From the NCBI RefSeq assembly GCF_000304475.1, contig NC_018940.1, positions 1,054,001 to 1,118,000 of the forward strand: a stretch of DNA of 64,000 nucleotides, given 5' to 3'. Origin of the DNA: Kazachstania africana CBS 2517 (Eukaryota; Ascomycota; Saccharomycetes; Saccharomycetales; Saccharomycetaceae). Positions 9,166 through 19,939 of this stretch are shown one piece after another; position 1 is the stretch's first letter; each line of letters begins with the position of its first letter. The translations under genes and the position numbers were made by a program. Below the pieces are notes generated by a model. The model did not search any database, was not told where the DNA came from, and saw only the letters and a list, made by a program, of their open reading frames with translations.

Positions 9166-10191
9166 ATGGATATGAATATGGCAACAAGCTCAAGTATGCT
9201 GGCAGCCACAATCTCGAGCAGTGCCATGGATATGAGTATGACAAGTATGGCTAGTGAGTCCGTGGTCTCATCGATCGATATGCCCATGATGATGACAACG
9301 ACTACCGCCACCAGCGGCAATGCTACATCAACGATGGCAATGGATATGAGTGATGGAATGGACATGGATATGAGTATGAATTACTATTTGACTAAAAAAT
9401 TTGTAGGGTATCCCGTACTTTTTGAAAAGCTATATGCAAACAACAAGAGGCAAGCATTTGGAATTTTTGTCTTAATAATAACAACCACTTTTGTGTACAA
9501 ATTGATTTTATTTACCAGCTGGTGTTTGGAAGTCCATTGGTTTAAAAAGTGGAACAAGTCTACAAATTATACTTCTATAAAAGTAAGCGAGTCGAATTCA
9601 GAAGATAATAAGACATTGATTGATGAATACGTCGACCCATATATCAATAACAGTAAAATAACTCCCAAATTACCTAACTTGGTAGTAGATATTTTTAAGC
9701 CATCCCTTGTGGAGTTTTCACATGATTTTATCAGGATTGTATTTGTGTTCTGTTCTACGATGCTCATTTACATGCTGATGTTAGTATGCATGACATTCGT
9801 ACTAACTTATGTGTTTGCAGTAATCACTGGTTTAGCATTGTGCGAGGTATTTTTCAACAGATGTAAAATGCATATGCTTAAGAGGTGGGATATCATAAGA
9901 GAGATTGAAAAATGTCGTAATTGTCCGGGAGGTGAAAGTTGCAATTGTGGTAGACATAATGAATCTCCATTGGCCCAGAATCTTAACAGTAATGAAATCC
10001 AGAAGGATGATGGATTAACGAAACAGGAAGAGACAATTTCAAGCGATTCGGTTGCAAATCAATGCAATTGTAACCAGCAACATGCTGCTGAAGTGCAAGG
10101 CATTGAAAGAAACATGCTCGAAAACTCAAAACTCCAGGAACAAAGCAATGACATGGAACATAACCTCCTTCCAGCTGAAAAGTTCATATGA
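9166..10191 (+). CDS. CTR1: High-affinity plasma-membrane copper transporter Ctr1
   Basis: Trimeric copper(I) importer at the plasma membrane. The extracellular N terminus (residues 1-75) is Met/Ser/Thr-rich with repeated MDM, MSM and MPM clusters that capture copper. Three membrane segments follow, near residues 98-120, 186-208 and 210-230; the second contains the signature MxxxM (MLIYM). The cytosolic tail has Cys clusters (CRNCPGGESCNC and QCNC) that can bind copper. It has 341 residues against about 406 in S. cerevisiae, and much of the difference appears to be fewer Met-rich repeats. The upstream Mac1 pair indicates copper-starvation induction. The gene follows AXL1 as in S. cerevisiae. 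Confidence 0.94.
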   Translation: MDMNMATSSSMLAATISSSAMDMSMTSMASESVVSSIDMPMMMTTTTATSGNATSTMAMDMSDGMDMDMSMNYYLTKKFVGYPVLFEKLYANNKRQAFGIFVLIITTTFVYKLILFTSWCLEVHWFKKWNKSTNYTSIKVSESNSEDNKTLIDEYVDPYINNSKITPKLPNLVVDIFKPSLVEFSHDFIRIVFVFCSTMLIYMLMLVCMTFVLTYVFAVITGLALCEVFFNRCKMHMLKRWDIIREIEKCRNCPGGESCNCGRHNESPLAQNLNSNEIQKDDGLTKQEETISSDSVANQCNCNQQHAAEVQGIERNMLENSKLQEQSNDMEHNLLPAEKFI

Positions 10192-10489
10192 GATATTACA
10201 TATCCGTGCGTTATATGTAATCTCCTATACAGCTATATATCTTGTATATACAATTCGATGGCATTAAAACTGAGTTATACGCATTTTTTCAGACGGAATT
10301 ACATCGCTTTGGACGAATGATTGGGCCGTGTAATTTTGAAAAATTTTTGTATATTATAGTTCTCTGTTGTTACAAGAACGTAACGTAATAAGATTAGTGG
10401 CAAAACAACAGAAAGAAGGGAAGTCAACGCCGTTTCCTTTGCAGTTTTTAAATCTGTTATTCTTTGTTATTTCAATATATTAAGATAAG

Positions 10490-13400
10490 ATGGACGAAGA
10501 AGAGAGATCAAAGGCAATTCATGAGGAACCCAGGGAAGAAATTATAGATAATGATGAAAACGGTATCCCTAGCGATGAAGAAGAAGGGGAAGACGTTTTT
10601 GATTCATCAGAAGATGATGAAAACCTGGATGATGATGAGGAAGAGGCCAGAAACATAAAAGAAGGGTTTATAGTAGATGAAGATGAGGAAGAAGAAGAAG
10701 ATGATGACGATGTTACCAAAAGAAAGAGGAAACATAAGAGAAGAAATAGAGACGAGGAAGATGACCGTCTATCTGAAGACGATTTGGACCTTTTGATGGA
10801 AAACGCGGGGGTTAAAAGAGCCGTGGAATCTACATCTGGTAATAGATTGAAAAGATTGAAAAGAGTCGGTGAAGATGAAGAAGTCGAAGAAGACGATGAA
10901 ATCAGGAAAGGTACTAGGCCTCAGGATTCTGGAACATCTCAATTAGACTCTATCTTTGCAGATATTGATGAAGGCCCAAGAAGGGATCACGAAGAAGACG
11001 AGCTAGATGAAGACTTAGACGAAGATAGAAGAAAAGCTCGGAAGACTGGTATGTTAGATGAATTGGACGATTTTATCGAAGAAGATGAATTTTCTGATGA
11101 AGACGAAGAAACCAGACAAGAAAGAAGAGCCGAACGAAGATTACAACAACAGCAAAGACTAAAATCGTCGGCTGAAATAACAGGTTTATCATCTGAAAAG
11201 ATAGATGAAATGTATGATATTTTTGGTGACGGTCACGATTATGACTGGGCCCTTGAAATTGAAAATGAAGAGTTAGATGAGGCAAATCTGGCTGCGGAAG
11301 GTCGAGATGAATTCGATGAAGAAGGTGGAATGAAAAAACAAACAAAAAAAGTGCCTGCTCTACATGATATTTATGATTTAGAAGATTTAAAACAAAATCT
11401 ATTAACCGAGGAAGATATGATAATAAGAAAAACCGATATTCCAGAGAGATTTCAAGAAATTAGAACTGATATTAACAATTACGGTGGTCTCTCCACTGAA
11501 GATCAAAAGTTGGAGAAAAATTGGATAAGTGACAAAGTTGCTGTTGATAAAAATTTCGATCCATCATACGACCTTACTGAATTCAAAGAAGCAATTGGTA
11601 ATGCTATTAGATTCATGACAGAAGATAACCTTGAAGTTCCATTTATTTACGCTTACCGTCGTAACTATATTTCTTCCAGAGTAAGTGGCGGTTTCGTTCT
11701 GACTGAAGATGACCTTTGGGATGTCTTAAGGTTAGACATTGAATTCAATAGTATAATTAATAAAAGGGATTATGTTAAGAAATTCTATGAAGAATTAGAC
11801 GTTCAAGACTCCGATGTTGATGACTATTTCCAGAACCAATCCAATGCATCTGTTACTGAGTTAAATGCTTTACAAGATATTCACAGTTACTTGGAATTCA
11901 AATATGCACAAAAAATCAACACTTCGGTTCAAAATAATTCAGCGAACGGTTTTAACAGTGCCAAGAAGCATTTGAAAAATACAAGTTACGAAAAGTTCAA
12001 GAATAGTCCGCTTTATCAAGCAATCAAGGAAATTGGTATCACAGCAGATGATGTCGGTGAAAATGTTAGTTCTCAACACCAAATTCATAACGCTGTCGAC
12101 CACGCAACCTCGAAGCCCTTAGAAGTTATAGAATCAGTTGTAAAGGAAAACTTGACTGAGTTGCAAGTGTTTTCAAATAACCTAGGTTTAGCAATGGAAA
12201 CGGTTAAGAAATATTACTCCCTGGAACTTTCTAAAAATATTAAGGTAAGAGAAAAAGTCAGATCGGATTTTTACAGATATTACCTAGTGGATACGGTCCT
12301 AACAAAGAAAGGTAAAAATGAGATTCAAAGAGGGTCACCTTACGAAGACATCAAGTATGCTATTAACAGAACTCCAATGCACTTCCGTAGAGATCCTGAT
12401 ATTTTCTTGCGTATGCTGGAGGCAGAAAACTTGAATTTATTGAACATTAAAATTCACATGTCATCACAAGGCCAATATATCGATCATCTTTTCCAAATTG
12501 CATTAGAGACCACAAATACCTCTGAATTAGCTACTGAGTGGAATGAATTCCGTAAAGCCGCATTCAAAGAAGCTATGGAACACATATTCTCAGATATTTC
12601 TCGAGAGATCAAAGATGACTTGACAAAGACTTGCCAGAAATTAGTCGCTAAAGTTGTTCGTCACAAGTTCATGACTAAGTTGGATCAAGCTCCATTTATA
12701 CCAAATTTAAAAGATCCAAAAATTCCAAAGGTTTTGAGTTTAACATGTGGACAAGGTAGATTTGGTTCAGATGCCATTATTGCTGTTTTTTTGAATCGTA
12801 AGGGTGATTTAGTGAAGGACTTTAAAATTGTTGAGAATCCATTTGATAAGAATAACGCCCAAGCTTTTGAAGATAAACTTGATGAGATAATACAGACCTG
12901 TCAAGCAAATGCCATTGGTATTAATGGACCAAATCCAAAGACAGAGAAATTTTACAAAAAAGTGTTGGAAGTGATTCATAAAAAGCAAATTGTTGATAAT
13001 AGGGGTCATAGTATTCCTGTCATATATGTAGAGGACGAGGTAGCCTTGCGTTATCAAAGCTCCAAGCGTGCTGCTGACGAATTCCCTAACAAGCCAACAC
13101 TTGTAAAATATTGTATTGCTCTTGCACGTTACATGCATTCCCCACTCTTAGAATATGCTAACTTATCAATTGAAGAACTCACTTCATTGGCCATTCACCC
13201 TCTTCAATCGTTGTTACCCTATGACATACTGAAAAGTGCTTTGGAAAGTGCTTTTGTAGATATTGTCAATTTGGTTGGTGTCGAAATAAATAAGGCCACC
13301 GACAACGATTATTATGCGAGTGCACTAAAATATATTTCTGGATTTGGTAGACGTAAAGCTATTGACTTCATTCAATCGTTACATAGACTGAACGAACCAC

Positions 13401-14836
13401 TGTTGGCACGTCAACAGTTGATCACCCACAATATCCTACACAAAACTATTTTCATGAACTCTGCTGGGTTCTTATACATTTCTTGGAATGATAAGAGACA
13501 GAGATACGAAGATGTCGAGCATGATCAACTAGATAGTACTAGAATTCATCCTGAAGATTATCATTTAGCAACCAAGGTTGCGGCAGATGCTCTTGAGTAT
13601 GATCCTGATACGATTGCTGAAAAGGAAGACCAGGGTTCTATGAGTGAATTCATTGATTTATTGAAGAAAGATCCTGACTGTCGAACGAAGCTCGAATCTT
13701 TAAATTTGGATCAATATGCAGAACAGCTAGAGAGTTCTACTGGCCAAAGGAAGTTGAATAACCTAAGTACTATTGTTCTAGAATTGTTAGATGGATTTGA
13801 GGAGCTAAGAAATGATTTTCACCCATTGCAAGGAGAGGAAATTTTCCATAGTTTATCTGGAGAAACTGAAAAGACGTTCTTCAAAGGGTGCATTATTCCA
13901 GTTAGGGTTGAAAGATTTTGGCATAATGATATCAAATGTATAACAAACTCGGAGGTTGACTGTATTGTCAATGCACAACGTCATGCTGGTGCACAATACA
14001 AAAGACCTGCAAATGAAATTTATGAAATTGGCAAGACCTATCCAGCTAAAGTTATCTATATTGATTACGCTAACATTTCAGCCGAAGTTTCCCTCTTAGA
14101 GCATGATATTAAGCATGAGTATGTTCCTATAAACTATAGCAAGGATCCCGCAATTTGGGATATACAGCAAGAAATGAAAGACTTAGAAGAAGAAAAGAAA
14201 ATTACGACTGAAAGAGCACGTGCAAAAAGGACGCACCGTGTTATTAACCATCCATACTATTTCCCTTTCAACGGTAGACAAGCAGAAGATTACTTAAGGA
14301 GTAAAGATCGTGGCGATTTTGTTATTAGACAATCTAGTCGTGGTGATGATCACTTGACTGTTACCTGGAAATTAGACAGAGATTTGTTTGAACATATTGA
14401 CATAAAAGAATTAGAAAAAGAAAATCCATTGGCATTGGGTAAAGTGTTGGTGGTCGATGGCCAGAGATACCATGATCTTGATCAATTGATTGTTGAATTT
14501 TTGCAACAAAAGATTAGGTTATTGAATGAAATGACGTCTAATGAAAAATTCAAGAAGGGTACCCCAAAAGAGGTTACGAAATTTATTGAGGATTATTCTA
14601 AAGTTAATCCTAAAAAATCTGTTTATTATTTCAGTTTGAATTATGATCATCCAGGTTGGTTCTTCATTAATTTCAAGATTAACGCAAATAGTAAATTGTA
14701 CACTTGGAATGTCAAATTAACAAATACTGGTTTTTATTTGGTTAATTACAACTATCCAAGTGTGGTTCAATTATGTAATGGGTTCAAGACACTATTGAAA
14801 TCCAATAGAGGTAGAAATCCAAGTTCTAGGCCATAA
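10490..14836 (+). CDS. SPT6: Transcription elongation factor and histone chaperone Spt6
   Basis: Essential histone chaperone that travels with RNA polymerase II, reassembles nucleosomes behind it and binds the phosphorylated Rpb1 linker. The domain order is clear: a very acidic N terminus (residues 1-300, with long Asp/Glu runs) for histone and Spn1 binding, a Tex-like helical core, a YqgF/RNase-H-like segment, a helix-hairpin-helix ([15 protein letters not shown], around residue 955), an S1 RNA-binding domain, and tandem SH2 domains from about residue 1260, starting [16 protein letters not shown] with the phosphate-binding FVIRQS. The length (1448) matches S. cerevisiae (1451, from memory). 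In S. cerevisiae this gene is on chromosome VII, in the sister region to this block. Confidence 0.97.
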   Translation: MDEEERSKAIHEEPREEIIDNDENGIPSDEEEGEDVFDSSEDDENLDDDEEEARNIKEGFIVDEDEEEEEDDDDVTKRKRKHKRRNRDEEDDRLSEDDLDLLMENAGVKRAVESTSGNRLKRLKRVGEDEEVEEDDEIRKGTRPQDSGTSQLDSIFADIDEGPRRDHEEDELDEDLDEDRRKARKTGMLDELDDFIEEDEFSDEDEETRQERRAERRLQQQQRLKSSAEITGLSSEKIDEMYDIFGDGHDYDWALEIENEELDEANLAAEGRDEFDEEGGMKKQTKKVPALHDIYDLEDLKQNLLTEEDMIIRKTDIPERFQEIRTDINNYGGLSTEDQKLEKNWISDKVAVDKNFDPSYDLTEFKEAIGNAIRFMTEDNLEVPFIYAYRRNYISSRVSGGFVLTEDDLWDVLRLDIEFNSIINKRDYVKKFYEELDVQDSDVDDYFQNQSNASVTELNALQDIHSYLEFKYAQKINTSVQNNSANGFNSAKKHLKNTSYEKFKNSPLYQAIKEIGITADDVGENVSSQHQIHNAVDHATSKPLEVIESVVKENLTELQVFSNNLGLAMETVKKYYSLELSKNIKVREKVRSDFYRYYLVDTVLTKKGKNEIQRGSPYEDIKYAINRTPMHFRRDPDIFLRMLEAENLNLLNIKIHMSSQGQYIDHLFQIALETTNTSELATEWNEFRKAAFKEAMEHIFSDISREIKDDLTKTCQKLVAKVVRHKFMTKLDQAPFIPNLKDPKIPKVLSLTCGQGRFGSDAIIAVFLNRKGDLVKDFKIVENPFDKNNAQAFEDKLDEIIQTCQANAIGINGPNPKTEKFYKKVLEVIHKKQIVDNRGHSIPVIYVEDEVALRYQSSKRAADEFPNKPTLVKYCIALARYMHSPLLEYANLSIEELTSLAIHPLQSLLPYDILKSALESAFVDIVNLVGVEINKATDNDYYASALKYISGFGRRKAIDFIQSLHRLNEPLLARQQLITHNILHKTIFMNSAGFLYISWNDKRQRYEDVEHDQLDSTRIHPEDYHLATKVAADALEYDPDTIAEKEDQGSMSEFIDLLKKDPDCRTKLESLNLDQYAEQLESSTGQRKLNNLSTIVLELLDGFEELRNDFHPLQGEEIFHSLSGETEKTFFKGCIIPVRVERFWHNDIKCITNSEVDCIVNAQRHAGAQYKRPANEIYEIGKTYPAKVIYIDYANISAEVSLLEHDIKHEYVPINYSKDPAIWDIQQEMKDLEEEKKITTERARAKRTHRVINHPYYFPFNGRQAEDYLRSKDRGDFVIRQSSRGDDHLTVTWKLDRDLFEHIDIKELEKENPLALGKVLVVDGQRYHDLDQLIVEFLQQKIRLLNEMTSNEKFKKGTPKEVTKFIEDYSKVNPKKSVYYFSLNYDHPGWFFINFKINANSKLYTWNVKLTNTGFYLVNYNYPSVVQLCNGFKTLLKSNRGRNPSSRP

Positions 14837-15199
14837 ATTGAGGACTTTTAGGTTGTTTATATATTTTTTTCTATCTTTACTATCATGTTATTTTATACTT
14901 AATGGTTTGTATTTTAATGAAATATTATTATTATAATTTTAAGCAAGCGACTAAATATAGGTATTAGGATCCTGTCTTGTGCCCTGTGTTATATCCGGTT
15001 TAAGAAGTTTCTTGCTATTGGAACAATCTCGGAAAATTATATTTTTTTTGAAACTCGAAATCATGGATTATCGGAACTCAACATAATAAAATTTGAAATG
15101 AAATTTTCTCGATGAAAAAGCAAAGAGGAAGAAGACAGTATTAAAGCTGACAGGCTGTTTCATAGATCCAGTAGGTCTTAGGTAAGAAATCTAAAGAGG
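14837..15199. other. SPT6-YLH47 spacer
   Basis: 363 bp with the SPT6 3' end (T-rich and AT-rich) and the YLH47 promoter. No gene, RNA or recognisable control element was seen. Confidence 0.5.
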
Positions 15200-16507
15200 A
15201 TGTTTTCATCAAGGCTCTATGGCCTTAGTAATGAATTAATGATAGGGGGTGGACGTTTGTTACCATCATCGACTATGATGGTTCAGATTTCGAGAACAAA
15301 TAAAATCGCAGCCTTTAACCCCTATAGTATCCGTCTCAATAGTACTAGTAGCAAGCTAGCTTCAAAAGGTAAAAATGAGCAGGCAAAAAGTTCACTTTGG
15401 ATGAAAGTAAAACATGAAGCTAGTCACTATTGGAATGGTACTAAATTGTTAGGATTCGAGATCAAGATATCTTCAAGGTTACTGATGAAAATGCTAGCGG
15501 GGAATTCGTTGTCTCGTAGAGAAAATTTGCAACTGAAGAGAACGACAAAAGATGTGGTCAGACTTGTTCCATTTTCTGCTTTTGTATTGATCCCATTCGC
15601 TGAGCTATTGTTACCAATAGCTTTGAAACTATTCCCAAATCTATTACCTTCAACATATGAATCCAAAAAGGATAAAGAGTCCAAGTTGGAGAATTTAAGG
15701 AAAACAAGAGAAGTGGTTACTGAGATTATTAGAGAAAATAAGTCCCATTTCAAGCCAATTGGGATATCTGATAACCAAAAGAAGATTTTCAATGATTTCT
15801 ATACACATGTGAGAGAAACGGGAGAACCTGAATCAAGAAAACAGCTTATAGAAGTGGCAAAATTATTCACTGACGACACTGTCCTAGATAACTTGACACG
15901 ACCCCACTTGGTTGCATTAGCAAAATATATGAACATTCAACCATTCGGAAATGACGTTATATTGCGTTATAGAATCAGATATAAAATGCTAGAATTGAAG
16001 AAAGATGATTTTTCCATCTTTTATGAGGATGCTGAAAATTTAACACCAGTAGAGCTAAAAAATGCTTGCGCTTCTAGGGGTATTAGAATCAAAAATGTCA
16101 ATGACTCCACTTTAAGGGACAATTTAAGGCTGTGGCTCAATATGAGATTGAAAGATAAAATACCGTCTACCTTACTAATTCTAGCAACTAGTTATAACTA
16201 TGGCGATGTCTCTTCTAAAAAATCGTTGTACGACTCATTATGCGATGTGTTGAGCGGGCTACCAGACGAGCTGTATCACGAAGTGGAAGTGAATGTTGTA
16301 AATGAAAATACTGTGACTGCCAAGGAGAAACTGGAACAGCTGAAGGAACAGGACGAGATCATGAAGGAAGAAGAGGAACAAGAAGGTGAATCTGTTGTCA
16401 GAGTAGAAGATAAACTAAACCTAGACGAAGTAGATCAGTCTCATGGCACCGACCAGAGGTTGCTTGATACAAAGTCTAAAGACTCCAAGACTATCAATGG
16501 AGAATGA
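15200..16507 (+). CDS. YLH47: Mitochondrial inner-membrane LETM1-domain protein Ylh47
   Basis: LETM1 family protein of the mitochondrial inner membrane, involved in K+/H+ exchange and volume control and in the association of mitoribosomes with the membrane. The N terminus has the basic, Ser-rich, acid-free character of a mitochondrial presequence (MFSSRLYGLSNELMIGG). A single membrane segment (VPFSAFVLIPFAELLLPIAL, around residues 121-140) is followed by the conserved LETM1 ribosome-binding-like domain, and the C terminus is an acidic coiled coil. At 435 residues it fits Ylh47 (454) better than its paralogue Mdm38 (573), and its location beside CTR1 agrees with YPR125W. Confidence 0.9.
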   Translation: MFSSRLYGLSNELMIGGGRLLPSSTMMVQISRTNKIAAFNPYSIRLNSTSSKLASKGKNEQAKSSLWMKVKHEASHYWNGTKLLGFEIKISSRLLMKMLAGNSLSRRENLQLKRTTKDVVRLVPFSAFVLIPFAELLLPIALKLFPNLLPSTYESKKDKESKLENLRKTREVVTEIIRENKSHFKPIGISDNQKKIFNDFYTHVRETGEPESRKQLIEVAKLFTDDTVLDNLTRPHLVALAKYMNIQPFGNDVILRYRIRYKMLELKKDDFSIFYEDAENLTPVELKNACASRGIRIKNVNDSTLRDNLRLWLNMRLKDKIPSTLLILATSYNYGDVSSKKSLYDSLCDVLSGLPDELYHEVEVNVVNENTVTAKEKLEQLKEQDEIMKEEEEQEGESVVRVEDKLNLDEVDQSHGTDQRLLDTKSKDSKTINGE

Positions 16508-16984
16508 TGTATTTATGTGTAAATATTTTATGTCAATAGGGAATACTCCTTTCAAGTTAAATATTCTTTGGAGATATGCTTCAAAGAACGGTCAAGGCAT
16601 GAAATCATCGGGATATTTGAGGTAGAACAGGCTGTGCGATAAAGACTTATCCGTTTCGATGCAGATGTCACACAGTAATGTTGATTATCCATTCACCGAC
16701 GATGTATCCATTCATACAAGTAACTCTTTAACCGCAAATGGATTATGGCTGACTTGGAAATGTAAACAAAAAAAATACACCAAAAATGAAAAAAAAAGAC
16801 GCGCGTTCGTTTTGTGACGCGTCCTGAGTTCTTGCATTTAGGTAATGCATCATAAAAATTCAATTGTGACTGAAATTCTATTTATTACAGCCTTCTGCCA
16901 TTACATTCAGGTCACTACCAGATTATCTTTTCGGCAGAAAGCTCTATTTCTAAACAGCTTTTTGAAGTCTCCACCGTCGTTGAA
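16508..16984. other. YLH47-CLB5 spacer (CLB5 promoter)
   Basis: 477 bp. It is the right-hand join of the inverted AXL1-YLH47 block and holds the CLB5 promoter. A forkhead consensus, GTAAACAA, lies at 16762-16769, and a poly-A tract at 16791-16797 precedes the MCB cluster. No other gene is visible. Confidence 0.6.
16798..16822. promoter_or_regulatory. MCB cluster (MBF sites) upstream of CLB5
   Basis: A perfect MCB, ACGCGT, at 16817-16822, and an overlapping GACGCGCGT at 16798-16806 that carries an MCB core on each strand, about 165-185 bp before the cyclin ATG. MBF drives G1/S transcription through such sites, and S. cerevisiae CLB5 and CLB6 are MBF targets. Confidence 0.75.
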
Positions 16985-18220
16985 ATGCCATACTCTAATA
17001 CGAACGAGGTTTCCAGGATAAGTGACGAGATGATCGAGAATAAAGTTGCACCCTTCAAAAGGGGAAAGCAAGTCAAAATAGAAACATACCATAGCGGAGT
17101 TGATAGGGAAGCCCTAGCAAAAGTGAATTCGAATAACCTCAAGAAAGATACAGAGAAGAAATTTCAAACAAGAGTACGAAGAGATAATAGCGAGCTAGCG
17201 TATAATTCATTAAAGAAAAGACGTGTGTATAAAGATAGTGGAAGCTCATCCTTTGAACAAAAAACGTCACCACCGAATTTTGAAAATGAAACAACATCCT
17301 ATGAACAGATGTCAAGAAATGAGGTCCATGCCTGGAACGATTTAGACTCAGATGAAAAAGATGATATTTGCATGGTCACTGAATATACTGATGATATATT
17401 CCAGCATCTCTATGAACGTGAACAACAAACCCTTCCGTCTCACAATTACCTAACAGATACCAACTCACCCAGTTATTTACGACCATCGGTAAGAGCCGTC
17501 TTGGTAGACTGGCTTGTCGAAGTTCATGAGAAGTTTTCCTGCTTCCCTGAAACTCTGTATTTGGCAATCAACTTAATGGACAGATTCTTATCAAGAAATA
17601 AAGCTACAATAGATAAACTACAATTGGTAGCCGTGACATCTTTATTCATAGCAGCCAAATTTGAAGAAATTCATCTACCGAAGATTGCAGAATACTCATA
17701 CATTACCGATGGCGCTGCATCAAAGCTTGATATAAGGCGAGCTGAAATGTTCATGCTAACCAAGTTAGGGTTTGATATTGGCTGGCCAAATCCGCTGAAT
17801 TTCTTGAGAAGGATATCTAAAGCAGATAATTATGATTCGACAACGAGAAACATTGCTAAATTTTTACTAGAATATTCAATATGTTCCCATAGATACGTGC
17901 ATTTAAAACCCTCATTACTTAGCGCTATATCAATGTATATTTCGAGAAGAATAACTGCTAAAAATGACATATATTGGGATGCAAACCTAAAACACTACAG
18001 TGGAGACATTGATCCATTTAACGACAACGAGTTCCAGCTACATTCCAGACAATTAGTGACAGATTTAAGTTCGCCGTATTCAAAATTAGAATATCTAATA
18101 AAAAAATATCAAAAGAGAGATTATGGTGAAGTTTTCTATGTGGCAAATGATTGGTGTCAACAAGAAGTCAAGAACGAATTTACTAGACTATTTCCTCCAA
18201 ATATACAATCAATTATCTAA
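16985..18220 (+). CDS. CLB5: S-phase B-type cyclin Clb5/Clb6
   Basis: Cyclin partner of Cdc28 that triggers origin firing and S phase. Two cyclin folds span about residues 125-385. The hydrophobic-patch helix reads VRAVLVDWLVEVH, and the shared NPLNFLRRISKADNYD element is present. The N terminus has a destruction-box-like REALAKVNSN (residues 41-50) in which the final Asn is shifted by one from the RxxLxxxxN consensus. At 411 residues it lies between Clb5 (435) and Clb6 (380, both from memory), so the gene may represent either duplicate; map position favours CLB5. It is convergent with the mitotic cyclin gene, as in S. cerevisiae. Upstream MCB elements support G1/S expression. Confidence 0.88.
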   Translation: MPYSNTNEVSRISDEMIENKVAPFKRGKQVKIETYHSGVDREALAKVNSNNLKKDTEKKFQTRVRRDNSELAYNSLKKRRVYKDSGSSSFEQKTSPPNFENETTSYEQMSRNEVHAWNDLDSDEKDDICMVTEYTDDIFQHLYEREQQTLPSHNYLTDTNSPSYLRPSVRAVLVDWLVEVHEKFSCFPETLYLAINLMDRFLSRNKATIDKLQLVAVTSLFIAAKFEEIHLPKIAEYSYITDGAASKLDIRRAEMFMLTKLGFDIGWPNPLNFLRRISKADNYDSTTRNIAKFLLEYSICSHRYVHLKPSLLSAISMYISRRITAKNDIYWDANLKHYSGDIDPFNDNEFQLHSRQLVTDLSSPYSKLEYLIKKYQKRDYGEVFYVANDWCQQEVKNEFTRLFPPNIQSII

Positions 18221-18553
18221 TATTTATTCACGCATAAATGCATATTATTTCATTATTAAATTTATTAGAATTACTGTTGTTGACTTATTATATATAAATA
18301 GATCTAAAGATACATAGCCTTGATACAAAAAAATTGAGAATTAAACAATTAGAATTAGTAAAAGAGCGCGCACATTAAGTGAGGTAGATGAGTTGGTATT
18401 AAGCATAAAACATGGGAAGTTAGGTAATCATGAATTGAGAAGGTAAAACAAAAGCCGATTAGTTGTTGTGTTTTCGTTGAAGAGTTCTTCGTGTCTTAAA
18501 GATAATGTACAAAATAAAGGTAAAATAATAGGTGCATTTCATCAAAAAAAAAA
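18221..18553. other. Convergent 3' spacer between the two cyclin genes
   Basis: 333 bp between the stop codons of the two convergent cyclin genes. It is AT-rich, consistent with shared 3'-end formation signals. No gene or RNA was recognised. Confidence 0.5.
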
Positions 18554-19939
18554 TCATTCATGTAAAGTCATTATATCGTAATCGTTTTTTCTAACTTTTA
18601 AAGCCCATTGCACTGAAATTACAGAAGCTTTCATAAATCTTCTTGATTGGTATTTTCTGTGGAATTCATCGTGGACAATGGGGCCTGTTAAATAATCCAT
18701 AATCATGCGACAAGCAGGCGCAAGTTGATCTTTTGAATATCCACCTGAGTAATGAATTAAATTGCCGTCCCATTTTCCCTTGCCTAACATCTTTCTTGAT
18801 AAAAACATTGCAGCAGCAGCACAAAGGGAAGGCAATATACCTATAAATCTGAAATCCACTAAAGATATTTCTAAAAGGAATTTAGCAAGCGTTCGAGACT
18901 GTATATCGTAGTCATCCGCTTTGGAAATTCTTCTTAGAAAATTCATTGGGTTTGGATAGTTAAGATTGAAATTGAGAGTTTTCAAAATAAATTTTTCACC
19001 TTCTTTGATTTCCTCTTCTGTGCACGCACCATCTGTTTCAGATGCAAAATGCTTTATACTTGGAGAATATACTTCTTCGTATTTGGATGCAATAAATAGA
19101 CATGAAGTCCCAACTAATTGCAATTTATCTAATTGAACTAGCTCTTTACAGAGAAAACGATCCATGATATTAATTGCCAAATATAAGGTTTCAGGCAATA
19201 AGCCAAACTTATTGTGAATTTTCACTAACCAATTGACTAGGATATCTCTGTTTTGACGAATATTTCTATGTTTATAAAGATCTTCTTTGTTTGGTAGTGT
19301 TATTACTTCTAGGCGATATAGATATTCAAAAATGTCATTAACATATTCACTAACCATAAAAGGATCATTGACATCTTCTGCATCTAAATCTTCCCATTCA
19401 TATTCTTCGGTACCATTGACAGAACACACTTTAAATTTTTTAGGTTCATCTTGTTCGACAACAGCAGACATTGGCCTTTTCCTGCCAACATCATTGTCTT
19501 TATTTATGTCCAAGTTTGTTCTTTCTTTTTCCAATTCATGTTGTTTCTCAATATTTGGTAAGGTGTCTTTGGTTGAGTTTGTGGAGACAGATTCGTTACT
19601 GAAAGGATCATGATTTTCTTTATCATGTTCTTCCATCTCCTTGGATCGTTGAAAATGCATTTCTGTGGATGCTATATCATGTCCTCGTCTCAAAGGGACA
19701 GAATTAGTACTATCGTGTATTAGTCTTCTATTCAATTGTGGTATTTTAGTACCTTCATTTTTAGCAATATTTAATGAAGATTTCAAAGTTCTCAAATTGG
19801 AATTGATTGAAGATGTTTCTTGCGCTAGAGTAGTATTAGTAACGTTATTTAAAGCTAATCTCTGCACAGTTCGGGATAGCTTAGCACTACTGATATTATC
19901 CATATCATTATGTGTTAGTGAAGAGGATGAATTAGACAT
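18554..19939 (-). CDS. CLB2: Mitotic B-type cyclin Clb2/Clb1
   Basis: Cyclin partner of Cdc28 for the G2/M transition and mitosis. The N terminus holds a perfect destruction box, RLALNNVTN (residues 27-35), and a KEN box (107-109), the two APC/C degrons of Clb2. The cyclin folds occupy roughly residues 200-450, with helix NRDILVNWLVKIH and the family element NPMNFLRRISKADDYD. The length is 461 residues (Clb2 491 and Clb1 471, from memory), so which duplicate survives is judged by map position only. It starts at the first ATG. A Mcm1-type box about 610 bp upstream fits the G2/M CLB2-cluster control. Confidence 0.9.
   Translation of the reverse strand: MSNSSSSLTHNDMDNISSAKLSRTVQRLALNNVTNTTLAQETSSINSNLRTLKSSLNIAKNEGTKIPQLNRRLIHDSTNSVPLRRGHDIASTEMHFQRSKEMEEHDKENHDPFSNESVSTNSTKDTLPNIEKQHELEKERTNLDINKDNDVGRKRPMSAVVEQDEPKKFKVCSVNGTEEYEWEDLDAEDVNDPFMVSEYVNDIFEYLYRLEVITLPNKEDLYKHRNIRQNRDILVNWLVKIHNKFGLLPETLYLAINIMDRFLCKELVQLDKLQLVGTSCLFIASKYEEVYSPSIKHFASETDGACTEEEIKEGEKFILKTLNFNLNYPNPMNFLRRISKADDYDIQSRTLAKFLLEISLVDFRFIGILPSLCAAAAMFLSRKMLGKGKWDGNLIHYSGGYSKDQLAPACRMIMDYLTGPIVHDEFHRKYQSRRFMKASVISVQWALKVRKNDYDIMTLHE

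Noticed and set aside
9081..9365. Hydrophobic open frame antisense to the CTR1 N terminus
   Set aside because: Antisense of the Met-rich repeats gives Ile/Ala-rich translation; no independent evidence for a gene.
10519..10719. Serine-rich open frame opposite the SPT6 N terminus
   Set aside because: It is the antisense shadow of the Asp/Glu repeats (GAT/GAA read backwards as Ser/Phe codons).
15427..15792. 121-codon frame antisense to YLH47
   Set aside because: Fully inside a conserved gene, no homology, expected by chance in AT-rich DNA.
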